From Paraphysomonas bandaiensis (taxonomy: Eukaryota; Chrysophyceae), in contig CBFFRP010000429.1 of assembly GCA_965644295.1 (NCBI GenBank), forward strand, positions 62,001-126,000: DNA of 64,000 nt, written 5' to 3'. The notes under the pieces are model-generated. The model was given only the letters and a program-made list of their open reading frames with translations, made no database searches and was not told the DNA's origin. The position numbers and the translations under genes are program-made. Shown in pieces: positions 33,901-45,301 of this stretch (its first letter is position 1; each line of letters opens with the position of its first letter).

Positions 33901-36723
33901 GTCTGAGCTGTAGTCTTTTCTTTCCTTGCGCTTGTAGGTGAGGGAAGCTTTTTGTTGTTCCCACACGACTCTTGTAGCCGACTTTCCTCCATGGCAAGGG
34001 CTTGTTTAATCTTCAGAGCCTGCAACTGACGCTTTTGATCTTCCAGCCACCGCTAACAAGTAACAAAGATGAAACAACAGATATAATTCGTACTGACATA
34101 CAAAATAGTGTACATATGGATCATTACATAAATCAACGTAAAAGCATATACACTGTAAATCGAAAGCACCTGATGCTCCTCTTCAGAGTTTTTCGCAGAG
34201 CGTCGCATCTCCAACTCTCTTTTCACATCTTCTAGTGCCTCCAATTGTTTTAGTTTTTCGATCTCAAACTGCATTCGTCTCATCTCCTCACGATGCTTAA
34301 TCTCCGCACGAGAGAGACGCTTGGGGCTATTCTGCTGTGGAGCAACATGCTTTAGATAGTTTGGGGTAGAGTCTAAATAACTCTCTGCTGCTGTCGAACC
34401 GTCCCCACTTCGACTGATAGGTTTGTTTCCCAGTGACGACAGTTTCGAATTTTCCTGTTCCAGCTGTTCTGCCAACTGCTGCATCTCTTTAATAAACGAC
34501 TGTTGTTGAGGTGGATGATCATGATGATTCGGCGGTTGAATCTGCTGATTTGATGGCGGATACTGTGGGAACGGCTGCGCTGGTTGGTAAGGAGGTTGCC
34601 CGTACTGCTGTTGGTAAGGGGGATTATAGCCTGGTTGCATATAAGGCTGTTGCATGAACGGGTTCTGACCATAAGGTGCATTGTACGGCACACCAAAAGG
34701 GCTTGCTGACGGATACATAGGTGCCTGTGGATTGGGCTTGTGCATATAGGGATTAGACGGGTAATTCCCTGGGTGATACATATTTCCGCCGTGGTCATTC
34801 GGAATCCCCCTATTCCCTCTCTGTCTCCTCCGTTGGCGTATATCACGATCAAAACCAGATGCATATACGTACTCCCTGCCATGAATTCCATCATTCGACT
34901 CACTACCATTACTGTGGGGTCTTTGGTTGTTCCTTGGTTCATTTCGGAAGTCGCGTTGTCGCTCCTCAGGGCCCTTCAGAGATTTATGACTGCTGCGAGA
35001 CCTAAGAGCATTATGACTATTCTCGTGAAAATCCCTCCAGTGCATTTGGGGTTCACCATTGTGTTGACTACTATTATTATTATTACTACTACTCTCTTGG
35101 ACTTCTTTCATGGCTTCATCTAGAGTGTCGCGTCCAGTATCCATCACAGCATTTTTCATTGAAATGCTTTTGAGACTAATATCTGAAGGAGACTGAGACA
35201 CTTCTGATACAACACCACCGCTCATCTCGGCCCGATTTTCTGACGTTTTATCTGAGCGTTTACTAGGCGAGAGCATTGCATCAGTACTGATATCTCCCAT
35301 GAGCCATTTCTCTAAAAACTCCTGGCTACTGAGCACTCTCCCTGACTCATCCACCTGAATCATTTTCTTTCTCCGCTCTTCCTCCTTCATACGGGCAACC
35401 CGGGAGGGAGGTTGAGTGTCAATTGGCGAACTGCTGACGCCATTTTGCATCCTTGTCTTTAGAGCTTGCAATCGCTCCTCCTGCACCTTGAGACCAGCTT
35501 CCGTCGCAAGTGAATCCACCAGTCCTCGACTATTTTCCAGATTTGGTAGGGGGGATCCACTGGGTCTGGAACTGGCAGAATTCTCCGCAGCTTGCAATGA
35601 ATCAGTTCTACTGACAGAAGTCCCACGAGATTGAACTCTACTTACATTTTCTTCTCCCGATTGAACTTTACCGACATCTTCATCTCTAGTTTCTACAACG
35701 TCAGGCTGATATGAGGATTTTTTAATTTCCGGTTTGTTAGCGTATGCCTTGCTTTGGAAGTACCCGCCACGTTGTAGTTGTTGCTGGTCATCTAGGGCAG
35801 ACTGCTTGAGCGCTCTCGAGGCAGCAAGTCGTTGTGCATGCTCCGCAGCAAGCTTCGTCATCTCTTCGCGGTGCTTTACGCTTGTGTGGCCATCCTTGCG
35901 GCGTTCTACCGGGGCATGGTGATTCTAAGTTATTGACGGCATGTTCCAGCAACATATACATGCTACAACCAATGCCCATATAGTGGTAGCATCACTTATA
36001 TGACAATATCTACTTGCTTTACTAGGTAATACACTCACCTTCATATGCACGTTCCCGTTCTCTATCTACTGCATACAATCCCTCTTTCGCCTGTTTAACC
36101 TCCCGCCTAAGATTTTCCATCTCTTCTTTCCTTCTAGCCATATCAGCTTCCATCTCTCGCTGGGCCTGATCGAGTTGAGCAAGCTCACGAAGTGTATCTG
36201 CCTCAATATCCTCCAGATCAGCACGCTTTGCTTCTTTTACTTCTTGCGCAAGTTTCTGTTTGGCCAATTCAATTTCAAGATGTTCTGCTCGTAGCTTTGC
36301 ATCTAGTTCCTGCAAAATCCCATGTTATCATAAATATAATGATAACGAACGATGTGCTTCCACTACACAAAATTCAATTCTATCAAATACTGTCACAGGA
36401 CTTACTGCAAGTCTAGCAAGTTCTTCTTCTTCTTTCTTTGCGTTCTCCTGACTCATATTCTCTTCTAATAACAGTTTATTCAGTAGTTCATCCCTCTCTC
36501 TCTCTTTCTCCCATATGAGCTGCTCGTACATGCTTCGTGGATTAGAATAGATACTGGCATTGGGTGCAGTGGGTTTAGCGACAGATGGTTTCGTTGGGGA
36601 TTCATTTGATCCACCGAGAAGGACTCTCTCTGCCTCTGCATCAGCACCTGTGTCTAGAAGATATCTACGGACATCATCAAGAGACAACTCGTATTCATTT
36701 GTTGCAGGAGATGTAGAAGACAT
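30995..36723 (-). CDS. 1,746-residue coiled-coil protein with C-terminal beta domains (CCDC17-like, uncertain)
   Basis: Six exons (36406-36723, 36039-36309, 34170-35905, 31881-34052, 31583-31795, 30995-31525) join in frame. Order of regions: a short helical head ('LSLDDVRRYLLDTGADAEAERVLLG'), about 200 residues of charged coiled coil, a long Ser-rich disordered part, a Tyr/Pro/Gln-rich low-complexity block (34500-34790), another coiled coil, then about 900 residues with repeated beta-domain signatures. These end in similar phrases three times: 'GWALCSMPLVTPNGPIPG', 'INTGLFQLPIYGGRLKKA' and 'VSGVYQLPLIEGPVNQS'. That 'adopts partner, pays out as ...LPL..G' phrase reminds me of CCDC17-type proteins of cilia, with C2-like folds, but I could not confirm it. 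With DNAAF10 in the same window a flagellar role is plausible and unproven. Complete at both ends. Confidence 0.65.
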
Positions 36724-37152
36724 TATATCAGTGTGCTAGATGGATCTCATATATCCCACTAACATCACACAGGTAGCTATATATATAACACTATCTCGAT
36801 CTGCTTATAACTACCATCAGATAGTATCTACATACACACACATGCTCTATACAGGCCCTGCCCTCATATTCATATAAGACTCTTTACACACTATGCTGTT
36901 GTATGTATTCACATACACGAAGTTACTTCGAACTTTATTAAACTCTTCGACTTCATTTTATTGTACCTCATAATTGTGTTCAGTTGCGGGTATATTCATA
37001 ACGTTACTCCTATGCAGTATGCAGTCTTTTGTACTGATGTAATCATACACCGGTACACACATACAGGACTCTGGTATGGATTTATGTACATCTACTGCCG
37101 TAATGTACTGCTATAATTGTACTGTTGGATATATATCAAAGTACCAGTGTAA
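36724..37152. other. Divergent intergenic region
   Basis: 430 bp between two divergent starts. It is rich in TACTGTA and TACTGCCGTA/TACTGCTATA variants (37020-37120) and TATATATC words close to the MPDU1 start. Confidence 0.5.
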
Positions 37153-38431
37153 ATGGTACAGTCGCGCATCAGCACATACGCAGCAGCAGGATGTGCATCT
37201 ATGTGTGGCGTGAATTCATTAAACTACACAACAACACCCTCTTTTACCGCCATGTTTATTCAGGACCTTATCAGCGACATTATCAGTAAAGACTGCTGGG
37301 ATACCATCATTGTGAATGGTCAGCTCGATGAGGAGTGTATCAAAGCAGTGATCTCTAAGCTATTGGGGTACATACAGAGATAACCACATTGTTTCCCTCC
37401 TAATAGTATAACAGATATGCCATATTGGGCGGGTCAGTATTACTGAAGTTACCTCAGGTTCGTGTATAGTTGGATGCTAGCCGTGTAGTGCTCATAATAC
37501 GATTGGTTACGTATCAGATCATATCTATTCTATTGGCGAAGAGAGTGGACGGTCTCAGTCCAATTTCATTCTACTGCGAGGTTGAAATAACCGGAATTCT
37601 ATACATGTCTGAACTAACATTTTCTATGTAGCTACCCATGTCTATGAGTCTGATCGTGTACAACTACCTTCAACAAAATCCTTTTTCTTCTTACGGCGAA
37701 AACATTTTTGTTTTCGTTCAGAATTTGATATTAGTGTTGTTATTGTGGACTTACATGAAGGTTCGTTTTGTATTACCGTTAGCCGAACTTTGTATTTAGT
37801 GTATATGCGTTGAACATCACACTCGACTCATATTGATACATATGCAGCCTGCACCAACATTGTCAACGATGGTGGTCATGACCATCGGATTTTTACTGGT
37901 GACAGCGGGATGCATTTACACGCCGTCTGAGTACCAGGTCTGTATAACCTCTTCCTTCATCTCCTTGTAGCTGTCTAATTGTTTCGCATGGTGAATTTAG
38001 TACATTCTGCCGTTGTCTAGTGTTCCCCTGATCTTGAGCTCCCGGTGCTCTCAAGTGTACACCAACTATAAGAATAAGTCTACAGGTACCCTGTCACCGA
38101 TCACTGCCGTTCTTTCGTTGGCAGGCGCATTAGCTCGTATCTTTACTACCATCCAGCAAGTTGGCTGGGACTACTCATTGTTATCTGGGTTTGTTTCAAC
38201 CGCACTAGTCACTGGAGCTATGTGTGTGCAGGTGTGTCTTATATTGTGTGATACAGTGTATGTTAAATGATTTTGGGTGGTGGGGCATATATATTTCTCG
38301 TATATCTGTGCAGTATATAATGATACAGTTTGTGGTTTAACATTACCTTCCCTATGTAGTTCATTCTGTACGCCGGAAATGATGTGTCTGGTAAAAAGAA
38401 GTCTAAGGGTACGAAGAAGAAGTCAGATTAA
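37153..38431 (+). CDS. MPDU1: Mannose-P-dolichol utilization defect 1 (PQ-loop, Lec35)
   Basis: Seven exons (37153-37367, 37415-37457, 37518-37580, 37632-37760, 37848-37937, 38001-38231, 38360-38431) join in frame to about 280 residues. MPDU1 is an ER membrane protein needed for use of dolichol-phosphate mannose and glucose in N-glycan, GPI and O-mannosyl synthesis. The first PQ loop appears as 'AILGGSVLLKLPQIISIL', followed by the 'GLSPISFYCE' and 'YNYLQQNPFSSYGENIFVF' blocks typical of the family. The second repeat has 'VYTNYKNKSTGTLSPITA' and 'LARIFTTIQQVGWDYSLLSG'. The tail is KKKSKGTKKKSD, a basic ER-type C-terminus. Splitting after 'FYCE' is chosen because it keeps the family's spacing to the YNY block. 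It is divergent from the coiled-coil gene. Confidence 0.9.
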
Positions 38432-39397
38432 GGTTTTGTTTAGTCTATAGACTCCGTAATTATTAGTGACTGATATCCTCAATATGGTATTTATTTGTCT
38501 TAGCACTCGAAATGCCAGCACAAGAAAGTTAGAATACATATTTATACATTGGTCGGCTCCTTGATAAACTCGCTACAACGAATGAAATATAAAAAGTGAA
38601 AAGGCCGTGAACGTATTTATACTGAGCGATCTCCTCATTTTATATCATTCGAGATAGAGATAGAGACAGCTTCAATATTTAGTTGAAGTGTGCAAGATAT
38701 GCATTAACATTTTAATATTTACTAATTCACGTATACCTATATTCCTATCTTATTAGGAATCATTGATTCACGTATATCTCTTAACGCGTGAATACAACAC
38801 ACGTATACAATGAAATACCAAATAGACTGAATAATTACCAAACTATACATGATACGCGACTGTACAAGATACGCACACGTGTGGTGCTAACGCTCTGCTC
38901 AAACATGTCTTGCTATTATACTATTAGGCCTTATCTTTCAATCTTTATCTCTAATAATATCAAGTATATTCTTACTAAATATCAAGACTAACCTTAAATC
39001 TTGTTTTATCTCAATCATACAGCCTCGTGAAAACAACAAGAAACAAGATATACTGAAATAACAGTTGCCTGAATTATTATTAGACTATATAAGATTAGCG
39101 ACTGTCCAAGATATGCTATTATAAGATTGATCAGTAGTTAGGGTTGCGTAACAATTAATTGCAATGGCCGTCGATAATCTACGTCAATATATTGTTGATA
39201 AACAGGCAGGAAACAGAGATGCCTTTAACTCTTCTGTATACTGCATACATAATTATTAATATATCTACTCAACCTCAAGACTATATATTAATAGTCAGAG
39301 CATGTTGTAGTAGTCGTAGCACATTCTCGCAGTATATTAAATACTTTGATATCCTATTCGACATCTCTACATCTGCACTCGCACACATGAGCTCTAT
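38432..39397. other. Convergent intergenic region
   Basis: AT-rich, with only short chance open frames; no gene, RNA or repeat could be supported in nearly 1 kb. Confidence 0.5.
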
Positions 39398-40477
39398 TTA
39401 CAAATTGTAGGCTACAAACGCCTCCTCCCACTGAGAAGGGATCTCGCTTGCCCATATCGACATACCATAACAACCGTGGTCTTTAATCCACTCAGCAATC
39501 TGTTGCATATCATCTCCATCGACAGACCCAACAACATGGGTCTGGTGCGTAAAACCTACATTACTGCTGCCAGAGGTCACATAAGCTCCAAGCTGTTGGA
39601 CTAATGTATCATTCAAAATATCAGACTTTACCGCTCCACGAATAGATGGAAATTTCTTCAATAAAAAGTGGCCGACTTCCCGGCGAAATGAAATAACCGT
39701 GTCTCTATTTGACTCAGAGTCTGGTGCTTTACCCAGAAGATAGTCCGGAAGAAGGGTTACACTTGCTGTAGAAGTCAGAAGACCAAATCCAGCTTTACTT
39801 GGTGACACTTCTGAGAGTAATGTCTCGGCTGTCCATACAAAACTATCATATGATTTACCATACGTATCCATGGATACTATGGATTCGATATAGGGAGAGG
39901 CATTGAGATCAGCAAGATCATAATCAGCAGAACCTCCTATCCACACAGATAGAGACAAGTTATGCGAAGACAGTGCTTCTCCCCATTCTAAAACAAATGG
40001 AGTAGTTTCAGTAAAATTAATATGATTGAAACTCTCAAAGTCGACACTATAGCCATCCCATCCCCAGGTAATGGCCTCTTCTATGGTGGCCCTTATGAAT
40101 TGTTGCTTGCTCGCTTCATCATTAGCGAGAAGAGATAGTATTTCTGGTAATGGTTCGCAGTTACCAATAGTTTCATCACAAAACAAGCACGGATATGCCT
40201 TGAGACCAAGATTAGTCTTTAGATCGCGCTGAAACTGTTTACTTGACCAAGTATCATCTCCAGTTTCCCAAAACCCCAGCGAACCATCCGCATTAAGGGA
40301 ATAAATCAGCATAGAAGATACCGTCACTTCATTACGAATTTTATATTGCTGAAATAAGTCATATTGACGTTGTAGTTGTGAGTGGTTAAACCCGCCCATG
40401 CCCGCAGATAGCCATACATCGCTACTAACAGCTGAGGAGATATGCAGCAGAGTTAATATGAAAGATAATGCACGCAT
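39398..40477 (-). CDS. Secreted GH18-family glycoside hydrolase (chitinase-like)
   Basis: Intronless frame of 359 residues. A signal peptide ('MRALSFILTLLHISSAVSS') precedes a TIM-barrel-like protein whose fourth strand carries 'WGWDGYSVDFES' (residues 139-149). This is the GH18 DGxxxDxE signature with the catalytic Glu at about 148, and the following strands read 'LSLSVWIGGSADYDL' and 'IVSMDTYG', where GH18 enzymes keep substrate-assisting residues. The C-terminal 'YGMSIWASEIPSQW' matches the last barrel strand with its conserved Trp. GH18 members cleave chitin or N-glycan GlcNAc-GlcNAc bonds; this one is closest in feel to small lysosomal/secreted types, but the substrate is open. Several N-glycosylation sites (NHS, NFT, NLS, NAS, NDT) fit a secreted enzyme. 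Divergent from the next gene. Confidence 0.75.
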   Translation of the reverse strand: MRALSFILTLLHISSAVSSDVWLSAGMGGFNHSQLQRQYDLFQQYKIRNEVTVSSMLIYSLNADGSLGFWETGDDTWSSKQFQRDLKTNLGLKAYPCLFCDETIGNCEPLPEILSLLANDEASKQQFIRATIEEAITWGWDGYSVDFESFNHINFTETTPFVLEWGEALSSHNLSLSVWIGGSADYDLADLNASPYIESIVSMDTYGKSYDSFVWTAETLLSEVSPSKAGFGLLTSTASVTLLPDYLLGKAPDSESNRDTVISFRREVGHFLLKKFPSIRGAVKSDILNDTLVQQLGAYVTSGSSNVGFTHQTHVVGSVDGDDMQQIAEWIKDHGCYGMSIWASEIPSQWEEAFVAYNL

Positions 40478-40826
40478 GCGTATAGAGGGGATTCAGAGCA
40501 GGTAATACGATGTGACTGATTATGGTTCAATGGTACTGATTAGCACTCAGTGTGGTTATGTTTAACTCCAATCTGCAACACATCAGACACACACACACAT
40601 ATATATCTATATATATATACAGACAGAGCGGTAGAGGACCACCGCTCTTATACACTGTATTCCACGGTATACTACATTTGTGTATACGAAGTACGAAGTA
40701 TGTAGCAACTTATCTTTCTTGTATATACCGCCGTATACAGCACTGCACAGTATATTCATATGCATGCAGAGGTGGCAGGCACATGCATATGCCCATATCC
40801 ATAAACACACTCTCTATCGCCTGCCC
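40478..40826. other. Divergent intergenic region
   Basis: 350 bp between two genes for secreted proteins. It contains CACACACATATATAT low-complexity sequence and TATACAGCACTG/ACCGCCGTATACAG words similar to the TACTGCTGTA motif. Confidence 0.5.
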
Positions 40827-41957
40827 ATGACTATACTTCACCCTCAACCAGTCTATTTGCTTCTATTCAGTCTATCAGTATCCCTCTACAGGGCTCAGAC
40901 TGTATTATCCCGATCCAGCTATGGGTCTAGTAACATGTCCTGGTCTGTCCCGTGTATGGCCCCATACAACACACTGTGTGCATCATTTACTCAAGAATGC
41001 TCTCGAGTTGTACTCGATGGAGCATTCAGTGAAAGGGACATAACGGATTTGAGGGACATTGCAGCTAAAGGGATGTCTGCTCGTGAGAGTATGGGCGGGC
41101 CCACCATTCTGGATATCAACACTGGCTTCCTCAGAGACACTAATGGTGTACAGAATCTATTTACAGAATCAAATGAGGTCTTTTCATCTTCTGATTTTGA
41201 GAAGTATGGGAATATTATCCGACATTTGAAGAACTTGGTATCCTCCACGTAAGAAATCACCTGATGTTATTGTACTGACATCTATACACAATCTTTGATA
41301 ATATCCGTATTTCACTCTTTGATACACAGATTTGGAGCAGAAGTGTATTTTACAGCTCCCACTTTTATCACACGACTTGATGGAAGGTCGTCTTGGAATC
41401 CTCAAGGTCAGACAACGAATTAGATTTTGTATGTTATGATGAACATCTTGTATTATATTTACGTTGTATTAATGATGGTTACTAATGTGAACAGAGATTC
41501 ACGATGAGTACTGGCATATCCATGCAGATATGAATAATACGGCACACTACCATTTCTCTGGTCTGTTGTACCTATCCAACTACGAGGAGGACTTCACTGG
41601 AGGTACTTCAGTTACATGTTGTGCATTTCGCAGTGGTAGATCTTAATGCTGTTATCAGGACGTCTCCTATTTTATCCTCCGGCCACCCCTCTATCACTAT
41701 CACCGGGAGTAGAACCTGAACAGATTATAGAACCTGTGGCTGGTCGTACTGTGATATTTAGTTCTGGTCCCGAAAATCCTCATAGAGTGGAGAGATTGCT
41801 CTCTGGACAGAGATTAGTACTGGCCTTCTGGTTTACATGTGACCAAAGCAGAGAATTTCAGATATTTTTAGACGGGAAAGCGCACACGGTTTTTTCCAAG
41901 AAGATAAAACAACAATTAGAAAGACAGAATCGAAAACAACAGAGTGCTGAATTGTAG
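40827..41957 (+). CDS. OGFOD3: 2-oxoglutarate/Fe(II) oxygenase, OGFOD3-like
   Basis: Four exons (40827-41248, 41330-41406, 41495-41602, 41659-41957) join in frame to about 301 residues. A hydrophobic N-terminus ('[17 protein letters not shown]') suggests ER entry. The prolyl-4-hydroxylase-type core is intact: '[20 protein letters not shown]' gives the His-x-Asp iron ligands, '[18 protein letters not shown]' the next strands, and '[22 protein letters not shown]' the distal His with a nearby Arg for 2-oxoglutarate; '[10 protein letters not shown]' closes the fold. The order and phrases match animal OGFOD3, a little-studied membrane-linked oxygenase. Substrate unknown. C-terminus is basic and coiled-coil-like. 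Confidence 0.82.
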
Positions 41958-42794
41958 TTAAGATTATATATGTGGTAACGTTTTATACATATGCATAAAG
42001 CTATACCCTCACAATAGTGGTAGTCGCATTTGATGATCTCGGTGATGGACTAAGACTTTTGATTAGGCATTTTATTTCATCCCCTGCTTCAGTGTATGGA
42101 GATTTGATTATGTTAATCTTCTGTAGCTAGACTAGCTAATAAAAATTGAAGTCAATCGAAGGTAGTTATGTGCTTATTGCCAGAGATAGAATTAAGACTA
42201 AGATTAAAAAGCTTATAAAAAGAATAAAACCTTTTATTGAAGAGCAGTGCACAATTGCTTAAAGTACCAAAACTTTTCATATACATAATACAAGTTTATC
42301 ATGTACAGTGTACAGCAGGACTAAGGAATATATTGTAATTGTAATACCATTGTTAAAAGCGTGTCAACAAAAAAATTGATAAGAGTTTTTAGTAAACCAA
42401 TGAAACAATACTATTTCAACAGTAATCTCAGCTTCTAGACTTGATATTTCAGCTTCTATGGTTACCATTACCATTTATTTCGAATATATTTACCACTGGT
42501 TATTTTCGTATATAATAGTATATAGTATCTTTCTAGAAGTTTCGTGTTCATTTTTAGCACACTACATGACTACTTGTGGAAAGAGTGTATATATTAATAA
42601 TTAACATATCTTAGTGACTTACAAGTGATACCCTTTCCAGCAATAAAAACACCCATTTCGTGTGGATTATACATGCAACTGAACACACGACTGTATGTTA
42701 CAGCTCAAAAATACCACGAACAGCCTGAGACGGGTATATATTAATTTGTATCATTATATATATATGATGTAAACCGGAAACATCAGATAACCCA
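41958..42794. other. Convergent intergenic region
   Basis: AT-rich sequence with no supported gene. Several AATAAA-like words occur near 42230 and 42640, compatible with polyadenylation on both strands. Confidence 0.5.
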
Positions 42795-43513
42795 TCATAT
42801 ATTCGCAGCTTTGACAATTAGCTCTACGTTAGTGGATCCCCTGACGAAAATGATTAAATCAGCATTAAGAAAACAAAGCTTTCAACATACTTCATCGTCG
42901 CTTCAAGACTAGCAACTTCTTCAAGATATTCATAGGCCCTGCATGTAATAAATGAATTCACGTACTAAGAAATCGAGAACACAAAGAAAAAAATAGCATA
43001 CACAAAACCCAGGAAGAAGAAACCCAAGCTTACCTTATTACTCTAGAAAATGTTTTGGTCCATAATTTATACTCCTCCTCATCATTGGCCATAAATTCCG
43101 CTGCCTCCAGAGGGGCCAATTCCGAATATATCTGTACACAATGTCACAACAACCTATAAATAATTGAACCTCACCTTCGGTAAAAGGGCAAATTTAAATT
43201 TATTCACTGCCAAACGTAAGTCGTACTCTGATGCCAGCAATACCGGCCATGCAAATTCTCCCTGATTCATCGTAATCTTTCTCAATTTCTTGGTAAGTGA
43301 TGTAACTCCTTTCGGAAATTTTCTACGGACATAACAAAATTAGACTGTCACATAGAGGTCAGTATAATCTATTGTACACATCAATTTCATATAAAGGTAT
43401 ATCCTGTATATTGCAATTGAGTGGTGTGTATCTTACGAGTAGTCTGTCTCCAATTTGTATTGCCACAACTTGAAGGGCTTCTTGTTTATGGGATCATTAT
43501 TTTCAACAAAATC
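42795..43513 (-). CDS. Small unknown protein, multi-exon (5' end unresolved)
   Basis: Five exons missed as long frames join in phase: 43437-43513, 43175-43322, 43034-43131, 42891-42938 and 42795-42840. They read 'DFVENNDPINKKPFKLWQYK', 'FPKGVTSLTKKLRKITM', 'EFAWPVLLASEYDLRLAVNK', 'ELAPLEAAEFMANDEEEYKL', 'AYEYLEEVASLEATMK' and end 'VELIVKAANI'. Composition is normal and charged-helical, with no signal peptide or membrane segment. A first exon must lie upstream, possibly in the minus-strand frame 43553-43738 that contains 'MVSKLYRAM', but I could not fix its donor. I do not recognise the protein. The in-phase splicing of five exons is the evidence that it is real. Confidence 0.6.
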
Positions 43514-43903
43514 CTGCACACAACGCAATGACGTGAACGAAGGCAAGACTCACTATATCAGTCCATATAGTTCAGTATACTGATCACTGTATAAGCGTAT
43601 ATATAGCACACACATAGCACGATACAGTTTCGACACCATGCTTATATCATGTGGTCCGCAGGAGTACCTTTTCGCTTTTGTAAAGATCAAGCATTCCCCG
43701 TTCAAGTACCGCGTATCGACAGAGAAGTTTGCCACCATCAGACAGTGGTTGTCTCCACCAGAGCATTCCCCGAGCCCTAGTGCGACTAGCCTGAATATAA
43801 TAGATCAGTTGTTTGTACTGCAGCAAAGAGTTGAAACTACTATATATGACAACATTACAGACAGAATAATAGCAAGAAAAATGCGCATTATAACAAATTA
43901 TAT

Positions 43904-44775
43904 TTATACTTCATAGGAAACACTGTGTACACATACTTCTTGTTGGGAAACTGTTTCCGCTGAGAGCACAGTCTCACAATAGTCTTCTTCTCTTTTAACC
44001 TCTGATTCACCATTGGATCCTTTGGAGTGATCGATCTCACCCTGATTAGGGGCTGAGTTCACTCTTTGATAGGAGCGATTACTAACGGAGGTGTCAAGGT
44101 TACGACCGCTGAGTGTGACTGATAAAAGAGTTAGATATAACATTTTTCATCTCTCATTTATTTTATACCTGTAACCTTCTCCATGGCGGTTTTGCTTCCA
44201 GGATGAAAGGCATCATAGCACCTTAGCCCCTCCCTCACAGTGAATGCGTAACCAACGACATACACAATAGTGGTAGATAAGGCCACCGCTGGGGGAATCT
44301 TCGCCCAGAAATTAAATATAGTTGCCAGAAATATACAAGTTAGTGAGGCAGCACCAATAAAGAGAACTAAGCGACGCTGGTCTCTGATCTTGTTAGCCAC
44401 AAAAAGTACGGTATCGAACTCAGCACCCTTCAAAGCAACAGCGGGTCCATGCATCGTAACAAGCGTACTCTGCGCAGTGGCAAATATCGACAAACACAGT
44501 GTAGCATGTATAAAACAATCATACAGGAACTCTAGACCGATCCACGTGTATCCTGTAGTGGGCATCGTGATCTCTCCAATCCCTATACACACATAAGGAA
44601 CACTCCTGAGCCAATCACATACATACACACCTGCAAATGAAAAAGCTCCAATGAGAGCTGCTTGTGTTCCTATGGACTGAAGGTTCCCCACATACAGGTT
44701 GATTAGACGGGTCTGCAGCTCAAGCATGCCCTTAGTAAGGGTTGCCTTGAGGTAGTTCTTATCTCCATGAATCAT
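43904..44775 (-). CDS. Four-helix membrane protein, possibly Orai-like
   Basis: Two exons (44169-44775 and 43904-44118) join across a 50-bp intron to about 273 residues. The start of the membrane domain, 'ELQTRLINLYVGNLQSIGTQAALIGAFSFAGV', has the shape of the first helix of protist proteins sometimes annotated as store-operated calcium channels: a basic amphipathic run, then small residues. Further helices are 'YDCFIHATLCLSIFATAQST', 'LVLFIGAASLTCIFLATIFNF' and 'AVALSTTIVYVVGYAFTV'. The tail is hydrophilic and acidic (residues about 205-273). I cannot see the acidic pore residue of true Orai in helix 1, so the Orai link is tentative. Divergent from the J-protein gene. Confidence 0.65.
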
Positions 44776-45301
44776 TGTGTAGTACAGTTAATTAAGTAGC
44801 ATATAGATATACTTCATACTGTGCTGCAGGTGTTATGTGTCTCGTCATGTGTTATATATGTATGTATATGTGTGCCTTAAGTGAGTGGGGTACATGTATA
44901 TATGTATGTATATACAGTACAGAGAATACGATATGGATAACATACACACAGAGGCAGCAGTTCTATGACACTAAAGTGTACATAGAGACATATATACAGG
45001 AGATTTTTGTAGATAGTGTAGCAGATTTTCGTACATAAATATATGGTATATGGGCATGAAAACTCCGAAATATAGAATCAGTTTTCAAGAAAACTGTGCT
45101 TAGAGAGCCTCACGACAGCAGCTCTTAACTAGCTCAGAGTATGGGCGGGCATTCAAGTTTGCTTAACCAGCAGAATGAGCCCATCTATTCTCGCACAAGC
45201 ATACTGCTATTCCATGTAGTAATCTGTGTCATTGTGACGGTACTTAGAAACCAATGTATGTATAAATATATATGCGGCTATAGTTATTTACAGTGAGCGC
45301 A
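44776..45301. other. Divergent intergenic region
   Basis: Low-complexity sequence with TATGTATATG tracts near 44855-44925 and no gene. It separates two genes for membrane proteins. Confidence 0.5.

Noticed and set aside
43638-43916. 92-residue plus-strand frame
   Set aside because: It overlaps an equally open minus-strand frame that may be the first exon of the unknown gene; neither strand could be proven, so it was not listed as a gene.
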